Shown: in pieces, positions 58,972 to 64,000 of the stretch | Numbering within the stretch: position 1 is the first letter of the stretch | Layout: each line of letters opens with the position of its first letter | Assembly (NCBI GenBank): GCA_033002965.1 | Contig: JAURVB010014718.1 | Coordinates: 1 to 64,000, forward strand | DNA from: Piper betle | Taxonomy: Eukaryota > Streptophyta > Magnoliopsida > Piperales > Piperaceae | Direction: 5' to 3' | DNA length: 64,000 nucleotides | Translations under genes and position numbers: made by a program | The notes under the pieces: model-generated | What the model was told of the DNA's origin: nothing | Seen by the model: the letters and a program-made list of their open reading frames with translations, nothing else | Database searches by the model: none

Positions 58972-59265
58972 CATAAATGCACACACACACACAAAGGTAA
59001 TCTTTTCAAAGCCTATTTTGATCTAGGTAGTTCGATTATAAGGACAGCCTATATCAAATCTTCAAAAAACAAAAAAATTGAGGGAATGGTGATGGTGGCC
59101 GATCTGACTGTTGGGGCCAAATCCAACCCATGGGGCAACTAGATCCGATCCGCGACGGCCAAAATGACCACCCGAAATTTTAAAAAAAAAACCATTTTGT
59201 ACCTACGGCCATTCCGATTGACAGCGGTGATATCCGGCTAGATTAATGCTAATTCATAGTAGACT

Positions 59266-59307
<42 letters not shown>

Positions 59308-59367
59308 GCTACCTTCGGCCCATATTAGATGGCCTAGATTTTTTTTTTAAAAAAAAGCTACTTCCTA
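58972..59367. repeat. Terminal-repeat-like motifs and TA microsatellite
   Basis: 59018-59060 ('gatctaggtagttcgattataaggacagcc...') resembles the left terminal repeat of the element at 59973-60727. A (TA)17 run lies at 59271-59304. 59309-59345 ('ggcccatattagatggcctagattttttt') is another relative of the same terminus. Confidence 0.5.
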
Positions 59368-59972
59368 GTGCTGTCCATGCCGCGGCTACCACGGCCGCCG
59401 TCGCACTCGACCAAAGATTCGCCGGCAAAAAATTCATCAAGCGCTCTGCTCATCAGAACAAGCAACTCCAAAAACTCTACGATGAGGAGCGCTGCAAGCT
59501 CCAAGCCAAATCCCTCTACTCCACCATTGCCGCAACCCCCTCCACCACCGCAACCAACGCCACCACCGCCGCTTCCACCGCTCCACTGCTGCCGCCCCAT
59601 TCGAGGAACGGCAGATCAACGACTTGGTGCTCCCCCAGACGGAGGTCATTCGCCACCTCCACCTGCTCAAGCAACCCTTCACACTCTGATCGAGCACGGC
59701 TTCCTCTTCAGCCCCCTCGACCATGCCAGCCTCTTCTCCGGCCCCCTCTTCAGTAATGCCCACAAGAAGCTCGCCATCCACCTGAGCTTCTCCCACAGTG
59801 GCCTGTGCTCCTTGAAGAACTCGCTCATCCGGGCGATCAAGAAAGCAATCTCGAAGTCTGTCGCAGCCCCAACCCCCAAAGCTCCAATCCTGGCCAAGGA
59901 TGACATGGTGATCGACCCCAAAAACCTCATTGTGAGCAGCACCATGGCTGCGGCGGCTACGAGCAGCACCAT
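59368..59972 (+). other. GC-rich segment with gene-like pieces, unrecognised
   Basis: The block is C-rich, and codon-like patches in different frames (KKFIKRSAHQNKQLQKLYDE; then QINDLVLPQTEVIRHLHLLK; then IEHGFLFSPLDHASLFSGPL) suggest a frameshifted captured gene fragment. I do not recognise the parent gene. Pro-rich runs at about 59520-59590 are low complexity. A long frame here (59368-60117) changes character midway, so I do not call it a gene. Confidence 0.4.
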
Positions 59973-60727
59973 GGGGCAGAAAAATTTTTCTGCCTCGAGC
60001 TCGCATCTAGGTCATCTGATTATAAAGACGGCCCAGATTTATTTTAAAAAAAGAAAAGAAGGTCTGGTAACCGTGTTAGCCACTAGTGGCTTGCCGCCGT
60101 TAGCCTGCCACGGCTAGATCTGGCACCGCCAGATGCGGGTGGGCCGCGGCCGAATGTGGGCAGGTCGCGATTGGATGCAGGCGGGCCACCGTGACCAAAT
60201 CTGGTCGCTACCATTCTTGTCTGGGCCGCTGTCAGCCAGATCTGGCCATGACATGTTGGACTTGGCCGTCCCTCGGCCAGATATGGTCGGGGATGGCCAG
60301 GTCTATCCTGTTGTGGCTGGATTTGACCGGCGGCGGCCCCCGATAGGGAAAACATTGTGCCACAAATGCTACTGCACAATTGCGGATGCCCTCGCTCCCT
60401 CGACCCATCATCCCACCCCCTCGGTGGCCACGGCCACAGGGGGGTGGGATGACGGGGTCGAAGGGGAGCAGGACAGAGGGATGTTAGCGACTGGGTGGTG
60501 GCATCCGTGGCGGGGAAGCGACGAGGAGGGAGGGGGAAGGAAGCGAGTCCCTCCCCCTCACGAAAGGGTGGCCGCGGTAGGGCAGCAGCTCCCCTTTGCG
60601 AGGCGGCGGCGTGACACAGCAGTGGGGCGGTAGCACGTTTTGAAAATTTTTTTGACAAAAGATCTGCGCCATACTTATAATCAGACGGCCTTAAAGAGAG
60701 CTCAGGGCAGAATTATTTTTCTACCCC
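59973..60727. mobile_element. Element with long terminal inverted repeats (MULE-like?)
   Basis: The left end reads GGGGCAGAAAAATTTTTCTG, then GAGCTC and TCTGATTATAA followed by GGCCCAGAT. The inverse of the right end reads GGGGTAGAAAAATAATTCTG, then GAGCTC and TCTGATTATAA followed by GGCGCAGAT. The inverted repeat spans ~75-80 bp with changes. The interior is GC-rich (60060-60640) with open frames in several phases and repeated 'gatctggc' words. The expected 9-bp duplication is not visible, so Mutator affiliation is a guess. Confidence 0.6.
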
Positions 60728-60739
60728 GGGCTCTCCTTC

Positions 60740-60755
60740 ACTTTACCAATATATA

Positions 60756-60796
<41 letters not shown>

Positions 60797-60800
60797 CATA
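60740..60800. repeat. TA microsatellite
   Basis: (TA)n at about 60760-60792 followed by three 'cata' units, directly upstream of the reading frame at 60824. Confidence 0.85.
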
Positions 60801-60823
60801 CATAGAAACCTAGTCCATTTCAT

Positions 60824-62158
60824 ATGAGTTATATTGATTATGCTCTTGATCAATTAGACCAAATGGATCCAAATATTGTTGCCTCTCAATATTGTCCTCT
60901 ACATGCTAATTATCTAGTAGTTTCTGGTAAGACGAGATTCTTTTATGAATTGGTCTTACAAGACATGTTATCTTGTCACATTACTCATAAATACCTTGGT
61001 GAGTCTCATCCGTTTACATATCCAGAAGTATATGAGACCAGAGTCTCCTATAGTAAGATCATTATATATAATGTTGTATCTCTAAAAGAATATGGTCATC
61101 CTAACTTGATAAAGAAATTTTCTAATATACAACCTCCTCCTGGTTTATTCCCAAATGAGTATAATTATTGGGACTATGTGGATGCATTTGATAAAGTACT
61201 ACTATATAGAAACCCTCAGAGTCAGCATTCCTAGTTTGTTAGACTTGATCTTCAAAAACCTTGTAACATTCCTTTATGGTTTTACCAGTGGCTGTCTAAG
61301 TTTGGACCAGAAATTGAGTTCTTACCTCGTTATTATAAACTCCAGTATGATAAGTTTTCTGAATTGATTCATAAAAGTTCCAATAATCCATTTTTCTACT
61401 TTATAAGATATTACAGAATTCCATGGATTCTATCTTGGAACTTTTGCTTTCACACCTTTGATGACAAGGGAATTCTTATTCCTACTCTGGCTTATTGCAT
61501 ATATGTCAGAGGGTGGGATAAGTTTAGTATATCTATTGCTATTCCTAAAAAACAGGACTTATTTCCTGAGCCAGATCATCCCTTGCCAGGGTCAATCCTT
61601 CCAGTGCTCCCACCAGCACTACCTTCTAATGTTAAAGCTTGGTTGTTGCAGGTGCAGAGAGATAATCCAGAGATGATTGATGAAGAAGCTCTTAAATTTT
61701 CATGGCTACTCAATTCTTATGGAGTAAATCCCCAACTAGAATCTGTTTCTGATTCAAAATGCATTGAAGGACCAAGTCAAGATCATTTTGCACAATCACC
61801 TTGGGGAACGAAAGATTTACAGTGTAACCTTTGTGGAAACATTGGACACACAGCAATTGTATGCACTGCCTCTCCATTCTCTGAGTCTGAGCCTAAATGT
61901 CTCTGTTGTGGCCAAATGGGTCATACTGCATTTTATTGTCCAGCAATTTATAGAGATGCTACTCCAATGTGTAGTCCATCTAGACAAGCAGACAGTCAGC
62001 AGTCTTCATCTCATACTGTTAATTTAGAGCCTAGTCAATCTCCATGGAAGACAATGAAATTCTCTGTGGGTCCCTCTATTGACCCCACTGTGGGTCTCTC
62101 TGCTACCATGGTCCCTACTCCCACGTCAGCTGGGCCCAAGAAAGAATCTTATCCTTAA
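60824..62158 (+). pseudogene. Virus-like/retroelement reading frame with two CCHC knuckles
   Basis: 60824-61234 is open, a frame change follows, and 61364-62158 continues (264 codons). Features include NYWDYVDAFDKVLLYRN, FRYYRIPWILSWNF-like text and, near the C-terminus, two zinc knuckles of CX2CX4HX4C type (CNLCGNIGHTAIVC and CLCCGQMGHTAFYC, about 61825-61935). I associate this architecture with the non-enzymatic ORF of plant endogenous pararetrovirus-like or related LTR elements, from memory of the pattern only. No protease, RT or integrase lies beside it. At least one frameshift makes it non-functional. Confidence 0.55.
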
Positions 62159-62560
62159 GGTCCGGTTACCCGTTTACCTGACCCGGTTATTTATTATCCG
62201 TTTACCCGGTTAAGAAGTTTATAAATAAGTCTTTCCTCTCTCAGTTGGGGATCATCTCAGAAATCTTCTAAGTTTTTAATCTTTTAGTTTGTGAGTTTCT
62301 TTCCTGAAGTTTGCTTTTCAGTTCTCTTTCGAGTTTGTTTAATCAGTCTTTTGTTTTGTCTTCTTCTTTCCTGGTTTATTATTTCTGTTATAAAGAAAGG
62401 AATCTAGATGAGTCGCTTTCATCCTTCCTTTTACATTATAAATTTCTTATCTTAGTGTTTCTGAGTTTGAGTTGTGCCGCTTTCACTCTTTCTTTTTCCT
62501 TTTCTTCTCAGCCGTTTATTCGTGTTTCAGTGTTATGTCAGTATGTTTCTTCAATCAGAA
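62159..62560 (+). promoter_or_regulatory. LTR- or pararetrovirus-type promoter/leader region
   Basis: Right after the stop of the plus-strand frame come repeated 'cccgttta' and 'cccggtta' words (62164-62215), then a TATA box (TTTATAAATAAG, 62218-62229) and a pyrimidine-rich leader ('ctttcctctctcag'). This looks like the U3/R part of a 3' LTR or a viral promoter, reading toward the opposing gag-type frame. No second copy is in the window to set LTR limits. Confidence 0.45.
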
Positions 62561-64000
62561 AATCCCAAAAGATTTGATTTGCGCTTGAGTCTTTCCCTCT
62601 TTATCTGGAATAGAATCTACCATATCTAAAAGTAATTCTTCTTGTGCTGTGATTACATTTTTACTTGGTCTATTTAGATCCATTATTCTGTTGTAATCAT
62701 CACACCCACAAGTACTTTCACTTGATGATGAAGATTCTTCATCTTCTAGGTTAAGTTCTAGAGCATCATATTCAGAAGTATTTTCTGATAATTGATCATC
62801 TGATTCTTCTAAAAGATTAATTAAACTTTGCTTTTCTTCCTCAGGAATGTTTAATTCTTTTATCTTTTTGTTTAATCTATATTGGGTTCTTGTGTGTCCA
62901 ATCTGACCACAGTCCCAACAAACTAAAGGTTTCAAAGGTTTAGATGTAAAAGATTTATTTTTCTTTTGATTCTTTTTAGCTTTTACTGGTTTCTTTTCTA
63001 CATTAGTAGTTTTCTTTCTTCTTTTACAAGGAATAAAAGATTTACTACGTTTATTTTTATTACCTTTATTTTTATTAGGATATTTAGGAGTTATATTAGT
63101 TCCAAACTGTTGGCAAAAATCTCCTAATTCTCTTTTTCCTAATAATTTTTGTTTCTTTAATTGATTTCTTAAATTCAATTCATTACAAAGTTTTAATCCT
63201 TCTGAGACAACTTGTCCTACCAATTGTCCAAAAGTATATGTAGAATAAGGAATTGTACCATGCATTTCCCTTAATCTATTTCTAACTCTTTCCGCAAAAA
63301 GTGTTGGTAAACCAGAAATAAATCTTTCTTTCCAAACATCACTATTTGAATCTACTCTTTGATATAATAAGGTTAAAAATGTATCTTTATACCACCTGAA
63401 ATGTGTCAAAGTTGGACATCTCAGATTTAATATCAACTCTTGTATTCTTTCATTAAGTTGATTAATATTACCTACAAAGTAATGTAATATTGTCTGAACT
63501 AAAGTATATACTGATTCTTCTCATACCTGCTGAGTACTAGGGTCTATTTTTACAGAATTTAAGATTTCTATTTTTTGAGGTTGTGTTAAATGATTATCCC
63601 ACCAACCTTTAAGTTGGCCTGTAAACCCTGCAATTATCATTTCAGAAATTTGTCTATCTGAATTATTATTTGTTCTACAAATAGTAGCATACATAAGTAT
63701 ATTATGTAATACTGTTATTATCTGATATTCAGACTGTCCATCAATATTCCATTCATAGACAGATTCTCCATTGTATTGTGATAAAGTAATATTTTGGTTT
63801 TCTTCAAATAATAAATTAGCAGGAGTTGGTCTTTGATAATAATTTAACGTTTGAGGTAAAGGATTTTTCTTTGCTACATTTATAGAATCTGTAAACTGAT
63901 TTATCAAATCTTCAGATTCATATCCTTTAATAGTTTTAATTTTTAAATCTCCTAGTTTTCCTGTTAACCTTTCCAAAAATTCTTCTGTTATAGGAGGTCT
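62555..64000 (-). pseudogene. Caulimoviridae-like gag/coat protein sequence (endogenous, broken), cut by window edge
   Basis: The minus-strand frame runs from the window edge to 62555. It is interrupted by a single in-frame TGA at 63521-63523; the pieces 63976-63521 and 63436-62555 are in the same frame. The first part has FTGQLKGWWDNHLT, a core feature I associate with coat/gag proteins of plant pararetrovirus-like elements. A Lys-rich stretch (about 62935-63090) precedes a zinc knuckle CWDCGQIGHTRTQY, in which the fourth ligand (Cys) is replaced by Tyr. An acidic, Ser-rich tail follows. Downstream protease/RT is absent because the frame ends against the promoter-like region at 62159-62560. 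A Ty3-related gag is the alternative. Confidence 0.6.

Noticed and set aside
59368..60117. A 249-codon frame as a gene
   Set aside because: It crosses the left terminus of the 59973-60727 element and its character changes abruptly; proline runs are low complexity.
60083..60658. Long frames on both strands (166-191 codons)
   Set aside because: GC-rich interior of the terminal-inverted-repeat element; no recognisable domain and both strands open.
60824..64000. An intact endogenous virus
   Set aside because: No polymerase region is visible, the frames are broken and on opposite strands, and the zinc knuckle of the coat-type frame is damaged.
1..64000. tRNA or rRNA genes
   Set aside because: The only tRNA-related motifs are primer-binding sites next to LTRs; no cloverleaf or rRNA core was recognised by eye.

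Overview
This is a window of nuclear DNA from a flowering plant. The evidence is an IQ67-domain (IQD) calmodulin-binding protein gene with the intron position typical of land-plant IQDs, an ENY2/SUS1-like gene, a degraded F-box/DUF295 gene fragment, and plant-type transposons: Ty3 chromoviruses, an Athila-like Ty3 element, Ty1-copia, TRIM, hAT and a probable Helitron. The GC-rich ENY2 reading frame in AT-rich surroundings hints at a monocot or early-diverging angiosperm, but I cannot fix the lineage.

Layout. 1-7.3 kb is a nest of retroelements: the end of a large LTR, the 5' part of a chromovirus on the minus strand, and a degraded copia element inserted in that chromovirus's LTR. 7.3-11.4 kb is AT-rich and holds at most small MITE-like repeats. 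11.44-14.44 kb is a 3-kb solo LTR with target-site duplication (TSD) AATAT. 15.4-21.9 kb is the 3' end of a second chromovirus whose 3' LTR is split by a complete minus-strand chromovirus with 347-bp LTRs and TSD GAAAA. 22.4-25.3 kb has a MITE-like repeat, the DUF295 pseudogene and a TRIM solo LTR. 25.37-25.72 kb is ENY2, with a duplicated 64-bp promoter segment upstream and a decaying array of ~161-166-bp repeats downstream. 27-32.5 kb is AT-rich with a Helitron-like element. 32.53-39.96 kb is a broken hAT transposon interrupted by another ~2.9-kb solo LTR. 40.3-42.7 kb holds degenerate repeats and MITE-like elements. 43.6-46.3 kb is the IQD gene (minus strand, five coding exons, 5'-leader intron, upstream ORFs). 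48.05-53.39 kb is a young, internally deleted Athila-like element with near-identical LTRs; 56.39-57.54 kb is its solo LTR. A perfect TRIM lies at 54.75-55.28 kb. The solo LTR and the TRIM both appear to sit in an old, diverged minus-strand copy of the 3-kb LTR family. 59.97-60.73 kb is bounded by long terminal inverted repeats. 60.8-64 kb holds two convergent virus-like or retroelement reading frames, one a gag/coat-type frame resembling Caulimoviridae-like endogenous sequences.

Only IQD and ENY2 look like functional host genes. IQD proteins are calmodulin-binding, often microtubule- or membrane-associated scaffolds; ENY2 belongs to the SAGA deubiquitination and mRNA-export modules. They show no functional link, and the rest of the window is mainly a record of successive transposon insertions. 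Exact TSDs support the boundaries of the main elements. Clade names come from motif recognition by eye, not from searches.
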